Origin: an uncultured Bacteroidales bacterium | GTDB lineage: Bacteria; Bacteroidota; Bacteroidia; Bacteroidales; F082 | NCBI GenBank assembly: GCA_946405575.1 | Contig: CAMJHP010000007.1 | Location: 1 to 64,000, forward strand | Length of the DNA: 64,000 nt | Direction: 5' to 3' | Shown here: in pieces, positions 7,010 through 15,574 of the stretch | How positions within the stretch are numbered: the stretch's first letter is position 1 | Layout: every line of letters begins with the position of its first letter | Notes under the pieces: model-generated | Told to the model about the DNA's origin: nothing | Database searches by the model: none | Seen by the model: the letters and a program-made list of their open reading frames with translations, nothing else | Translations under genes and position numbers: made by a program

Positions 7010-8269
7010 TTATTCAATCCTCATATTAGGCACTTCAGTTCCATCGTAGTAGCCCTTGTCAAGCTTCTGCTTCACCTCGGCAAAAGCATTCAGCGTATAG
7101 TTCACATCGTCCATAGTATGGGCTGCTGTTGGAATAATACGGAAAATAATCATGCCTTTAGGAATGACAGGATACGTAATGACTGAACAGAAAATGCGGT
7201 AGTTCTCGCGCAAATCCATGGCGATGTTGGTGGCTTGAACCACGTCGCCCTGCACGTGTACCGGTGTCACACATGCCTCGGCAGGACCGATGTCGAAGCC
7301 CAAATCGCGGAAACCCTTCTGTAAGGCACGGGTCACCTTCCAAAGCTGGGCACGAAGGGCATCGCCCTCGGCACTACGGATGATTTCCAAACGTTTCTCA
7401 CAACCTTCCACGATGGCCAGCGGCAAGCTCTTGGCATACATCTGTGAACGCATATTATAACGCAGGTACTCAATCACATACTTCGGTCCAGCCACAAAGC
7501 CACCGATGATGGCCATAGCTTTGGCATAGGCACCGATGTAAATGTCAATGTCATCCATCACACCAAAATGCTCGGAGGTGCCGCGACCGTTGGGACCCAT
7601 AACACCAAAGCCATGAGCATCGTCAATGAGAATGCGGAAGCTGTATTTCTTCTTCAGTGCCACGATACCGGCAAGGTCGCCCAAGGCACCCGTCATACCA
7701 TACACACCTTCAGTGATGACGAGGATGCCGCCACCCGTCTTGGCCACCACCTCTGTGGCGACCTTCAGCTTCTTCTCAAGATCTTCCATATTATTGTGGC
7801 GGTATTTGTACTTGTTGCCGATGTGCAGACGGATGCCGTCGAGCAAGCAGGCATGGGCCTCGTTGTCGTAGACGATAACATCGTGAGGGCTAGTCAGGGT
7901 GTCGATGGTCGACACAATGCCTTGATAGCCAAAGTTGAACAGATAGGCGGCTTCCTTTTTCTCGAAATCGGCCAGCTCATGTTCGAAATGCTCATGCATA
8001 CGGGTGTGACCCGTCATCATACGAGCACCCATAGGGGCGGCGAGGCCGTATTTGGCGGCTGCTTCGGCGTCCACACGACGAATCTCGGGGTGGTTGGCCA
8101 AACCCAAATAGTTGTTCAAACTCCAACAGAGCACCTCCCTGCCATCAAAAATCATACGTGGTCCCAATTCACCTTCCAGACGCGGAAATGCAAAATAACC
8201 ATCGGCACGTTCGCGGTATTGCCCAATCGGGCCACCGGAATCCTTTGATATTCTTTCGAAAATGTCCAT
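7010..8269 (-). CDS. Alpha-oxoamine synthase (SPT/KBL-like, PLP-dependent)
   Basis: 419 residues from ATG 8269. An earlier in-frame Met at 8305 lies in the AT-repeat leader and is unlikely. It is a fold-type I PLP enzyme of the alpha-oxoamine synthase group. Visible are the glycine-rich LNNYLGLANHPEI, the cofactor-stacking FNFGYQG, the VYDNEAHACLLDG His, the ILIDDAHGFGVMG Asp-His, and the Schiff-base Lys in IGAYAKAMAIIGGF. Family members condense an amino acid with an acyl thioester: serine palmitoyltransferase, KBL, or the cysteate acyltransferase of sulfonolipid synthesis. It differs clearly from the KBL at 62830, so it is not the threonine-pathway enzyme. A divergent short-chain dehydrogenase (8594) could reduce its 3-keto product. 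Substrate is not readable from sequence. Confidence 0.75.
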   Translation of the reverse strand: MDIFERISKDSGGPIGQYRERADGYFAFPRLEGELGPRMIFDGREVLCWSLNNYLGLANHPEIRRVDAEAAAKYGLAAPMGARMMTGHTRMHEHFEHELADFEKKEAAYLFNFGYQGIVSTIDTLTSPHDVIVYDNEAHACLLDGIRLHIGNKYKYRHNNMEDLEKKLKVATEVVAKTGGGILVITEGVYGMTGALGDLAGIVALKKKYSFRILIDDAHGFGVMGPNGRGTSEHFGVMDDIDIYIGAYAKAMAIIGGFVAGPKYVIEYLRYNMRSQMYAKSLPLAIVEGCEKRLEIIRSAEGDALRAQLWKVTRALQKGFRDLGFDIGPAEACVTPVHVQGDVVQATNIAMDLRENYRIFCSVITYPVIPKGMIIFRIIPTAAHTMDDVNYTLNAFAEVKQKLDKGYYDGTEVPNMRIE

Positions 8270-8270
8270 T

Positions 8271-8310
8271 ATTTTAGATTTAAGATTTAAAGATTCAAAA
8301 TTCAAGATTT
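8271..8310. repeat. GATTCAAAATTC-type AT-rich spacer repeat
   Basis: Tandem variants of GATTTAA, GATTCAAAATTCAAG in the leader of the synthase. The same words precede genes at 9467-9503, 11981-12050, 42500-42543, 42994-43038 and 62815-62853. Confidence 0.5.
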
Positions 8311-8384
8311 AATCTAAGGGCGCCCATGTCATTCCAAACAGAGAATATGCGATCGGAATCTATGGGAGACCGACTTACGAGCCA

Positions 8385-8392
8385 CAAAATTA
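8385..8392 (-). promoter_or_regulatory. -7 box of the oxoamine synthase
   Basis: CAAAATTA on the plus strand (TAATTTTG on the minus strand) fits TAnnTTTG, giving a leader of about 110 bases. It faces away from the dehydrogenase promoter at 8432 within the 324-base divergent spacer 8270-8593. Confidence 0.45.
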
Positions 8393-8431
8393 GTAAATAT
8401 ATTGATTATCCCAACATGAAGGAATTATTTT

Positions 8432-8439
8432 TATCTTTG
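8432..8439 (+). promoter_or_regulatory. -7 box of the short-chain dehydrogenase
   Basis: TATCTTTG matches TAnnTTTG exactly and is followed by GC. The leader would be about 145 bases. I saw no known riboswitch or attenuator in it. Confidence 0.5.
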
Positions 8440-8593
8440 CGGCCTAGAATAGGAGATTCCCATTGGGAAATGGAGATGGGGCATTATTTAACAAGCGGCT
8501 GCAAAAGTTGGTTGCCCGTTCGTAAGTGCCACAAGCCGCCGCAGGAAAACAACAACCTACTCCATTCCAGCAAGGAATCTAAAACATTATTTT

Positions 8594-9385
8594 ATGTTAG
8601 ACCTCAAAAACAAAACGGCACTCATCACGGGCGGCGGCACTGGCATCGGGCAGAGCATTGCGCTGCATCTGGCCAAGGAAGGCTGCCACCTCGTGCTGAC
8701 AGGCTTGGGCATCGACGATCTCACCAAGACCAAGGAGATGTGCGAAAAATACGGCGTGCACGCCTATGCCACCGAGACTCAACTCGACGACTACACCTCC
8801 ATCGACCGTCTCTATGATTATGTGATGGAAAAAGGTCTGAGCATCGACCTCTTCGTGCTCAATGCAGGCATCTCGCAACGCGAGAAAGCCTTAGACACCG
8901 ACATTAGCGTTGATGAAAAGATCCTGAAAATCGACTTCCTCAGCGGTGTGTATCTCGTGAAGAAATTCAAGGAGATGATTTTGTCAAAAGAGCATGTGCA
9001 GTTCAGCGTCACCACTTCCCTATCGGGTTTGTTCGGTTTCCCGCTACGTTCAGCCTATTGTGCTGCCAAGCACGCCCTGTTCGGCTTCTATGAGTCGCTG
9101 GAACTGGAATACGACAACATCAACGTCACCTTCCTCATCCCCGGACGCATCAACACGCAGATTAGCAAAAGTGCCTTGCACGGTGACGGCACTGCCTATG
9201 CCAAGATGGACGCTGGACAGGCCAATGGCCTCAGCGTGGAGAAATGCGGGCAAATCGCCGTGCATGCCATCAAACAACAGAAGCATCGCAAACTTATCGG
9301 TCGCTCAGAGTTGCTGATGGCGTATATCCATAAATATTGCTTGCCTTTGTATTATAAACTATCGAGAAAAATATCAGCGACATAA
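8594..9385 (+). CDS. Short-chain dehydrogenase/reductase, candidate 3-keto-base reductase
   Basis: 263 residues, classical SDR fold. The NAD(P)-binding TGGGTGIG is at about residues 12-19, NAG (LNAGISQ) near 92, the catalytic Ser in TTSLSGLFG near 140 and YCAAK (Tyr, Lys) near 155. After PGRINTQISKSALHGDG, a C-terminal amphipathic or membrane-associated stretch (LLMAYIHKYCLPLYYKLSRK) resembles the tail of membrane-bound lipid SDRs such as 3-ketodihydrosphingosine reductase and DHRS7. The gene is divergent from the alpha-oxoamine synthase, which makes reduction of a 3-keto long-chain base a reasonable guess. Other ketone or acyl substrates remain possible. Confidence 0.75.
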   Translation: MLDLKNKTALITGGGTGIGQSIALHLAKEGCHLVLTGLGIDDLTKTKEMCEKYGVHAYATETQLDDYTSIDRLYDYVMEKGLSIDLFVLNAGISQREKALDTDISVDEKILKIDFLSGVYLVKKFKEMILSKEHVQFSVTTSLSGLFGFPLRSAYCAAKHALFGFYESLELEYDNINVTFLIPGRINTQISKSALHGDGTAYAKMDAGQANGLSVEKCGQIAVHAIKQQKHRKLIGRSELLMAYIHKYCLPLYYKLSRKISAT

Positions 9386-9387
9386 AG

Positions 9388-9459
9388 TTTTGGCTATTAG
9401 CAATTAGCCGTTAGCACAATAGCTGACGAGCTAAAAGCTAACGGCTAAAAGCCAATATT
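9388..9459. repeat. TTAGC-type hairpin repeat
   Basis: Left arm TTTTGGCTATTAGCAATTAG then CCGTTAGC; right arm GCTAAAAGCTAACGGC then TAAAAGCCAA. The arms are imperfectly complementary. It may double as a terminator for the dehydrogenase. The same family is at 4011 and 28540. Confidence 0.55.
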
Positions 9460-9503
9460 TCCAACAGTCAATCTTGAATCTTTAAATCTTTGAATCTTTA
9501 AAT

Positions 9504-10571
9504 ATGAAATCCAAAATCATCTGCGGCATACAGCAAGTGGGCATCGGAGTCAACGACTTCGTGGAAGCCTGGAAATGGTATTACGACAACTTCGGCTTCG
9601 AAATCAAGATTGTCGACGATGAAGGCGTGGCGGAGCGTATGCTCCCCTACACGGGCGGCAAACCCCAACCACGTCGCTCGGGCATCGCCGTCAACATCCG
9701 TGGCGGCGGCGGTTTCGAGATTTGGCAACCTAAGGGGCGTGAACTCAACTACCTGAAGGAACCTGTCAAACTTGGCGACTTGGGCATCCTCATCGCCAAG
9801 GTGAAGACCCCCGACATCGAAGCGGCTTACAACACCTTTATTAATAAAGGACTCGACGTCATCAGCCCTGTCATAACCTCACCTGCCGGACAAAAGGAGT
9901 TTTTCATGAAAGACCCCTACGGCAACCTCTTCCAATTGGAACAAGACGACTATGTCTTCATCAACGAAAAGAAGGTGACAGGCGGTGCCAACGGTGCCGT
10001 CATCGGTGTCAGCAACATCGAGCGTTCCCTGCCCTTCTACACCCAATTGTTGGAATACGACAAGGTGATCTTCGACCAAACAGGTGTGTTTGAAGATTTG
10101 GAAGCCATCGAAGGCGGCAAGGGCAAGTTGCGTCGCGTCATCTTAGAGCGTTCCAAACCTATCGAAGGCCCGTTGAGCCGCATCATGGGCACCTCGCATC
10201 TTGAACTGATTCAAAGCGTTGATGCACCTGGCAAGAAACTTTACGAAGGCCGCTATTGGGGTGACCCCGGCTACATCCACCTCTGCTTCGACGTACGCCA
10301 TATGGATGCCGTCAAAGAGCAGACCGAAGCCATGGGGCATCCCTTCGTCTGCGACAGCGGCGCCGACTTCGGTATGGGCGACGCCAACGGCCACTTCACC
10401 TATGTGGAAGACCCAGACGGCACCCTCATCGAGTTTGTGGAGACCTTCAAAATACCAATTGCGAAGAAATTCGGACTCTACCTCAACCTGGCCAACAAGG
10501 ACGACCACAAACCTTTGGGCATCCTCAAACTGCTACGGTTCGCGAAAGTCAAGCGAGAGAGCATCAAATAA
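9504..10571 (+). CDS. VOC (glyoxalase/dioxygenase superfamily) protein, two domains
   Basis: 355 residues made of two vicinal-oxygen-chelate domains. Domain 1 (about 1-155) has IQQVGIGVNDFVEAWKWYYD, FEIWQPKG and FFMKDPYGNLFQLEQ. Domain 2 (about 160-320) has GAVIGVSNIERSLPFYTQLL, SHLELIQS, YIHLCFDVRHMDAV and YVEDPDGTLIEFVE. The first domain has Gln where many VOC enzymes have the first metal-ligand His, whereas the second keeps SHLELI and the terminal Glu. The C-terminal 35 residues are basic. Similar Bacteroidota proteins are annotated only as VOC family. Reaction and substrate are unknown. It is transcribed after the dehydrogenase with 118 bases between them. Confidence 0.7.
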   Translation: MKSKIICGIQQVGIGVNDFVEAWKWYYDNFGFEIKIVDDEGVAERMLPYTGGKPQPRRSGIAVNIRGGGGFEIWQPKGRELNYLKEPVKLGDLGILIAKVKTPDIEAAYNTFINKGLDVISPVITSPAGQKEFFMKDPYGNLFQLEQDDYVFINEKKVTGGANGAVIGVSNIERSLPFYTQLLEYDKVIFDQTGVFEDLEAIEGGKGKLRRVILERSKPIEGPLSRIMGTSHLELIQSVDAPGKKLYEGRYWGDPGYIHLCFDVRHMDAVKEQTEAMGHPFVCDSGADFGMGDANGHFTYVEDPDGTLIEFVETFKIPIAKKFGLYLNLANKDDHKPLGILKLLRFAKVKRESIK

Positions 10572-10575
10572 CAAA

Positions 10576-10606
10576 AAAACAGCCGACTCATTGAGCCGGC
10601 TGTTTT
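10576..10606. terminator. Bidirectional terminator
   Basis: AAAACAGCCGACTC, loop ATT, GAGCCGGCTGTTTT. A strong stem with A and T flanks sits between the convergent VOC and ompH genes. Confidence 0.85.
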
Positions 10607-10627
10607 CATATCACTGGAAATAACTCC

Positions 10628-11143
10628 TTATTTGATACCCAATTTAGCTTTCACATCCTTGGTGCAGTCAATGGCATCAGTGCCCACATAGACAGTGGCA
10701 CCCGTGGCCAAATCGAGGACATACGTATAACCCTTTTCTTTACCTACAAGGTTGATAGCGTTTTGGATTTTGTCAAGTATAGGTTTCAACAACTCCGCAC
10801 GCTTAGATTCAAATTCTTGCTCAGCATTGGCTTGAAACTGCGTGATACGAGTTTCAAGATCAACTATTTCCTTTTCCTTAGACTGTTTCACCAGATTCGA
10901 CATAGTAGCTTGATTGGCTTGATAATCTTGCATCTTGGTTTGATACTCCTTTGCCATGGCTTGCAGTTGGTTTTGCAACTCACCATAGTATTTCTCCAAA
11001 TCACTTTCAGCCTTAGCTTTGTCAGGCATAACATCAAGAATTTCAGCCGTGTTGACATGTGCAATCTTCACTTGAGCTTGGGCAACACCGCTCATCACGA
11101 AGAGGGCAACACCCAAAAACAAAACTTTAAATACTCTTTTCAT
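10628..11143 (-). CDS. OmpH/Skp-like periplasmic chaperone
   Basis: 171 residues. The signal peptide is MKRVFKVLFLGVALFVMSGV to AQAQ. The mature protein begins with a beta strand (VKIAHVNTAEILDVMPD), continues as a long alpha-helical hairpin of charged and Gln residues (about 45-130) and closes with strands (YTYVLDLATGATVYVG). This is the Skp/OmpH architecture, a trimeric chaperone with tentacle-like helices that carries unfolded outer-membrane proteins to BamA. It is the second of two OmpH genes downstream of bamA and has its own TAnnTTTG box. Confidence 0.9.
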   Translation of the reverse strand: MKRVFKVLFLGVALFVMSGVAQAQVKIAHVNTAEILDVMPDKAKAESDLEKYYGELQNQLQAMAKEYQTKMQDYQANQATMSNLVKQSKEKEIVDLETRITQFQANAEQEFESKRAELLKPILDKIQNAINLVGKEKGYTYVLDLATGATVYVGTDAIDCTKDVKAKLGIK

Positions 11144-11198
11144 CTTATTTTATTGAATTTTAATAATTTAACCCCTATTGACTTTACCTTAGGAACTG

Positions 11199-11206
11199 CA
11201 AAGATA
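11199..11206 (-). promoter_or_regulatory. -7 box of the second ompH gene
   Basis: CAAAGATA on the plus strand (TATCTTTG on the minus strand), 56 bases before the ATG at 11143. Confidence 0.5.
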
Positions 11207-11239
11207 AGAATAATTTGCCTTCCTCCGCTGAATTCCCTA

Positions 11240-11920
11240 TTAATTCTTAGGTTTTACATTAGTGCCTTTGGATCCACCTGATGCGCTACCCTTGTTTATA
11301 GACGTGTTGCCTTTACCACCAGAGGTGGTGCCGCCCATAGTAGTACTTCCAGCCTTACGACGGTCTTCACGGCGAACGGTTTGCATCACATTGCCGAGTT
11401 GGTCGAGTACTTCATCACTGACATCATTCTTATCATTGGCATAAAGTATAGAAGTACCTGAGGCCAAGTCAAGGATGAAAGCGTAGTTCTTGCTTTGTGC
11501 CACTTCTTTCATAGCCGTGTAGACCTTTTCCTGAATAGGTTGGATCAACTCGGTACGTTTTTGATAAAGCTGTCCCTCAGAGCCAAAATATTGCATTTGC
11601 AAGTTTTTGGCTTCCTGCTCCTTGTCGACGATAGCTTGCTCGCGAGCACGCTTCTGGTCTTCTGAGAGTAACAGCATTTCGGTTTGATACTTGCTATACA
11701 TCTCCGACACCTTGTCATAAACAGCTTTCACTTCTTTCTGCCATTTTGCTGACATGGCATTAAGTTCTTCCTGAGCGTCACCGTATTCCGGAATGTTTTC
11801 CATAATGTACTCAGAATCGACATAGACGATTTTCTGTCCACCGCCAAGTTGTGCATAGGCGGTCATCATACCGCCACAAATCAAGGCAGCGGTCAAAATC
11901 ATTGTTTTAAATGCTTTCAT
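11240..11920 (-). CDS. OmpH/Skp-like periplasmic chaperone
   Basis: 226 residues from ATG 11920, where the signal peptide MKAFKTMILTAALICGGMM begins. A Met 18 bases upstream is also in frame. It has the same layout as its neighbour: KIVYVDSEYIMENIPEYGDA, a long helical arm (about 55-125) and YAFILDLASGTSILYAND. It also has a 45-residue Gly/Ser/Lys-rich tail (KAGSTTMGGTTSGGKGN) absent from the paralogue. Such low-complexity tails are usually flexible. It lies between bamA and the second ompH, the conserved Bacteroidota order, and probably works with BamA in outer-membrane protein assembly. Confidence 0.88.
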   Translation of the reverse strand: MKAFKTMILTAALICGGMMTAYAQLGGGQKIVYVDSEYIMENIPEYGDAQEELNAMSAKWQKEVKAVYDKVSEMYSKYQTEMLLLSEDQKRAREQAIVDKEQEAKNLQMQYFGSEGQLYQKRTELIQPIQEKVYTAMKEVAQSKNYAFILDLASGTSILYANDKNDVSDEVLDQLGNVMQTVRREDRRKAGSTTMGGTTSGGKGNTSINKGSASGGSKGTNVKPKN

Positions 11921-11980
11921 TGTATTATGTGTTTTCAAATTGTTGTCGTTTGTTATCGCAATAATCGTTCCAAAAACATA

Positions 11981-12050
11981 TTTAAATTCAAAGATTCAAA
12001 ATTCAAAAATTCAAAATTCAAAGATTCAAGGATTTCAAGATTCAAAATCT
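11981..12050. repeat. GATTCAAAATTC-type AT-rich repeat array
   Basis: About seven tandem variants of AAAGATTCAAAATTC, followed by TACCTC-rich words up to 12090. It occupies the spacer between bamA and ompH. Confidence 0.6.
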
Positions 12051-12092
12051 CATACCTCCTACCTCTAAACCTCATACCTAATACCTCCTCAT

Positions 12093-12124
12093 AGATTGCT
12101 TCGTCGTTCCTCCTCGCAATGACG
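12093..12124. repeat. Dispersed GCAATGACG palindromic repeat
   Basis: AGATTGCTTCGTCG followed by TTCCTCCTCGCAATGACG. ATTGC and GCAAT ends bracket the element. I recognise this as a version of the short repeat (reverse form CGTCATTGCGAGG) dispersed in many bacterial genomes, including Bacteroidota. Confidence 0.55.
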
Positions 12125-12160
12125 CAAAGCGTCTCCAAACTCTAAACACTCAACTCTAAA

Positions 12161-14812
12161 CTAATCGATGGATCCACCAATGGAGAAATGGAACTGACTA
12201 TGATTGTCGCCCGTAGTACCAAACACGTCGTCAAAGCCGTATCCCCAGTCGAGGCCAAGCAAGCCGAACATAGGCAGATAGATGCGCACACCAACACCTG
12301 CCGAACGCTTCACATCAAAGGGATTGAAATCCTTGAACCCGAGCCAGCAGTTACCAGCTTCGAGGAAGGTCAATGCATAGATTGTAGCTTGAGGGTTCAG
12401 AGAAAGCGGATAACGTAGTTCCAAAGTGTATTTCGTCACCATGTCGCCACCTTGGTTGGAATTGTTGTATGCACCAGGCGTCAGTGAGTTGTTGGCATAG
12501 CCTCGCATACCAACCAATTCGCGGCTGTCGAGGGAATAGTTGCTCAAACCGTCACCACCCAAGAAGAATCGATGGAAAGGCGTGGGACCAATTTGGTTGT
12601 TGTAGTGACCCAGATAGCCAAAGCGCACGCGGGTCATCATCACGAGTTTCTCATAAAGTTCAGTGTACCAAGCCGCCTTGAAGGTCCAACGGTGCATCTC
12701 AATCCACTTGTACTTCTCGTTCTCAGAAAGACTAGAATAGTCCTTATTTGCAAGCAATGAATATGGCGGCGTGATTTCAACTCCAAGTTGGAACTCGGAA
12801 CCGTTTCGCGGATACAAGGGTTGGCTCACCGAGTTGCGCGACAGTACAAAACTGTAACTAATAAGGTTGAACTTACCATTGCCATCACCCACGGAAAGGA
12901 ATGAATTTGAATAGTTGTTCAACTTGTATCGTTTAAAGTTGAGTCCTTGATACAAAGAGAAGTAGTCATCAGGCCAGGTCAAGCGTCGACCCAAACCGAT
13001 GGTACCGCCTGTCATGTTGAACCAACCATATCTATTATCTGTCTTCTCATAGTTGTTAGCATAGAATGCTTGGTAGAACGAAGCAGTCAGAGAGTTTGGC
13101 TTGCGGCCACCCAACCAAGGCTCGGTAAACGAAATGTTATAAGTGATGTAACGGCTGCCCAAGGTGCTCACGCTCAAAGCGAGTTTCTGTCCATCGCCCA
13201 TTGGCAAAGGACGCCAAGCTTTCTTGTTGAATATGTTGCGCATCGAGAAGTTGGAGAACTGCAAGCCGGCCTCAAGCATCAGGTAACCAGCAGCGAAACC
13301 AGCCGAAAAACGGATTTGGTCGGCAGCGGCTTCTTCCACAGAATAGTTGATGTCAACAGTGTTGTCGGCAGGATTGGGCTGCACATCGGGGTTGATGGAT
13401 TCCTGATTGAAGAAACCGAGGGTGGCCAACTCACGAACGGAACGCACCACATCGCTTCGACTGAACAGTTGTCCAGGACGCGTGTAGAGCTCACGCAACA
13501 CAACATGGTCGTATGTCTTCGTGTTTCCGACCAAACTGATATTGCTGATACGAGCTTGTTTACCCTCGTTAAGACGAATCTCAAGGTCAATAGAGTCGTT
13601 TTCAACGGCGACTTCCACAGGGTCAACACGGAAGAAAAGATAACCGTCGTCCATATATAGCGAGCTGATGTCGAGGTTGGTCTCGCTATAGTTCAGGTTC
13701 TTGTCGAGCAATTCCTTATTATACACATCGCCTTTCTTGATGCCCAAGATGGAATTGAGGGTTTCATCAGTGTACTTGGTGTTGCCCGTCCAAGTGATGT
13801 TGCGGTAATGATATTTGTTGCCTTCATCAATGACAAGATCGATACCCAAGTTCTTATCGTCGATGCGATACACAGAGTCACTGACAATGCGCGCGTCACG
13901 ATAACCCTTGGCATTGTATTTTTCTATGATATGTTTCTTGTCTTCCTCGTAGTTCTTTTCCATAAATTTCGAGGCCTTAAAGATACGCGGACGATAGTTG
14001 TCATAGAAATATTCCTCAACACCATTGATGGCTCTCAACGGGTGCAGGGTGACCACATCGGCAATGGTGTTCACAATCATTGGACCCAGCGGATCCAAAG
14101 GGTCGAAATGGCCACGCTGCTTTGTCTCCTTCATAGCCATAAGCACCTGACCATCAGCAAGATTTTCATTACCAATCACATTGATCTTACCAATCTTCAC
14201 CTTATCGCCCTTATTGATATTGATGACCATATCAATGTAATTCTCACGTGCGGTATCAGCCTTTTGTTCAATGTCGATGTCCACGTTGAGATAACCTTTG
14301 TCGAAGTAGAAATCTTCTATGATACGTTTGGTTTTGGTGAGCAGATGTTCGGTCGCTATGTCTCCGCGTGACAGGTTAATTTTGTTGCGGATGTCATCAG
14401 CCTCGCTCTTTTTGATGCCATTGAAAGAGAACTTCGACACACGAGGCTTTTCCTTGATAACGATTTGAAGGAACACTTTGTTACCCACGAAATCTGTAGC
14501 ATTGATGGCAACATTCTCAAACAAACCCTGCTCCCAAATCTTGCGGATACCAGATGAAATCTCGTCGCCAGGAATGGAGATGGTCTCTCCCACCCTCAGA
14601 CCAGCAATCATACTCAGCATTGAGCCGTCTACATACTTGGCACCCTCGACGACAACGCCTCCAATTTCGTATTTTTGTGGACGTGCATAGTCAATCTCCG
14701 ACAAGTCGTCACCAACCTGGATTTGGGCAATAGAACTGTTTCCGAAACCCAAAAAAGCCACAAGAAACAGTATTATCGGTAAATATCTCAATCGCATAGT
14801 TATATTTTTCAA
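12161..14812 (-). CDS. bamA: BamA outer-membrane protein assembly factor
   Basis: 883 residues. A signal peptide (RLRYLPIILFLVAFLGFG) is followed by POTRA domains from about 47 to 440. Examples are YEIGGVVVEGAKYVDGSMLS, KPRVSKFSFNGIKKSEADDI, VKIGKINVIGNENLADGQVL and ARISNISLVGNTKTYDHVVL. A 16-strand Omp85 barrel follows, with YNISFTEPWLGGRKPNSLTA, the FFLGGDGLSNYSLDSREL region and LRYPLSLNP near the end. BamA inserts beta-barrel proteins in the outer membrane. The ATG follows the uppS stop with no gap, and two ompH genes follow, so synthesis is probably coupled with both. Length is normal for the phylum. Confidence 0.97.
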   Translation of the reverse strand: MKNITMRLRYLPIILFLVAFLGFGNSSIAQIQVGDDLSEIDYARPQKYEIGGVVVEGAKYVDGSMLSMIAGLRVGETISIPGDEISSGIRKIWEQGLFENVAINATDFVGNKVFLQIVIKEKPRVSKFSFNGIKKSEADDIRNKINLSRGDIATEHLLTKTKRIIEDFYFDKGYLNVDIDIEQKADTARENYIDMVININKGDKVKIGKINVIGNENLADGQVLMAMKETKQRGHFDPLDPLGPMIVNTIADVVTLHPLRAINGVEEYFYDNYRPRIFKASKFMEKNYEEDKKHIIEKYNAKGYRDARIVSDSVYRIDDKNLGIDLVIDEGNKYHYRNITWTGNTKYTDETLNSILGIKKGDVYNKELLDKNLNYSETNLDISSLYMDDGYLFFRVDPVEVAVENDSIDLEIRLNEGKQARISNISLVGNTKTYDHVVLRELYTRPGQLFSRSDVVRSVRELATLGFFNQESINPDVQPNPADNTVDINYSVEEAAADQIRFSAGFAAGYLMLEAGLQFSNFSMRNIFNKKAWRPLPMGDGQKLALSVSTLGSRYITYNISFTEPWLGGRKPNSLTASFYQAFYANNYEKTDNRYGWFNMTGGTIGLGRRLTWPDDYFSLYQGLNFKRYKLNNYSNSFLSVGDGNGKFNLISYSFVLSRNSVSQPLYPRNGSEFQLGVEITPPYSLLANKDYSSLSENEKYKWIEMHRWTFKAAWYTELYEKLVMMTRVRFGYLGHYNNQIGPTPFHRFFLGGDGLSNYSLDSRELVGMRGYANNSLTPGAYNNSNQGGDMVTKYTLELRYPLSLNPQATIYALTFLEAGNCWLGFKDFNPFDVKRSAGVGVRIYLPMFGLLGLDWGYGFDDVFGTTGDNHSQFHFSIGGSID

Positions 14813-15571
14813 TCATTTAGAAGTTATTTGCTCACTAGTCTTTCCAAAGCGGCGTTCACGATGCTGATAGTTCAAAATCGCTTCATATAAATCTGCCTTA
14901 CGAAAGTCGGGCCAATATTTTGGAGTGAAATACAACTCTGAATAAGCCAACTGCCATAATAGGAAATTGCTGATGCGTTCCTCACCACTGGTACGGATGA
15001 GCAGTTCTGGGTCGGGCATATTATAAGTGGAAAGGTAAGATGAAATCGTCGCATCGTCGATGGCATTGGGCGCCAGTTTACCTGCAGCCACATCTTGCGC
15101 CATACGCTGAGTGGCTTGCTTCAAGTCCCAACGGCCTGAATAGCTCAAGGCCAAAGTCAGCACCATACGAGTGTTGTGGCTTGTGTCTTCAATGGCTTGC
15201 ATCAACTGGTCGTAGTTGGCTTTGGGCAGGCTCTTGAGGTCGCCGATGGCGTTCAACTTGATGCTGTTCTTGTTCATCGTGATGACCTCCTTTGTGATGG
15301 TAGTCGCCAACAAAGACATCAGTCCGCTGACTTCAGCCAAAGGACGATTCCAATTCTCAGTAGAGAACGCATACAAGGTCAGGTAACCCACACCCAGCTC
15401 TGCGCAGCCCTCCGACACCTCGCGCACCGACTGTATGGCACTTTGGTGCCCAAAGAGGCGAGCTTTCCCTCTCTCCTTGGCCCAACGCCCGTTACCGTCC
15501 ATGATAATCGCAACATGCTGTGGCAGGCGTTCGCGGTCTATTTGTTGCATCAGTTGGTCTTTCAGTTCCAT
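14813..15571 (-). CDS. uppS: Isoprenyl transferase (undecaprenyl diphosphate synthase)
   Basis: 252 residues. It has the signature HVAIIMDGNGRWAKERGK with the catalytic Asp at about residue 25, HQSAIQSVREVSEGCAELG, LTLYAFSTENWNRP, and the substrate-binding PDPELLIRTSGEERISNFL with ELYFTPKYWPDF. The enzyme condenses isopentenyl units in cis to give the C55 carrier used for peptidoglycan and other surface polymers. It sits between DUF6089 (3 bases) and bamA (0 bases) in an envelope-biogenesis operon. Confidence 0.97.
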   Translation of the reverse strand: MELKDQLMQQIDRERLPQHVAIIMDGNGRWAKERGKARLFGHQSAIQSVREVSEGCAELGVGYLTLYAFSTENWNRPLAEVSGLMSLLATTITKEVITMNKNSIKLNAIGDLKSLPKANYDQLMQAIEDTSHNTRMVLTLALSYSGRWDLKQATQRMAQDVAAGKLAPNAIDDATISSYLSTYNMPDPELLIRTSGEERISNFLLWQLAYSELYFTPKYWPDFRKADLYEAILNYQHRERRFGKTSEQITSK

Positions 15572-15574
15572 AGG

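Noticed and set aside
7010-8269. Calling the oxoamine synthase kbl
   Set aside because: The window has a clear KBL at 62830 next to its dehydrogenase. This protein differs in length and in the Lys motif and has an SDR neighbour instead.
8326-8817. 163-codon plus-strand frame upstream of the dehydrogenase
   Set aside because: It overlaps the SDR gene in another phase and its second half is a His/Arg-rich shadow translation.
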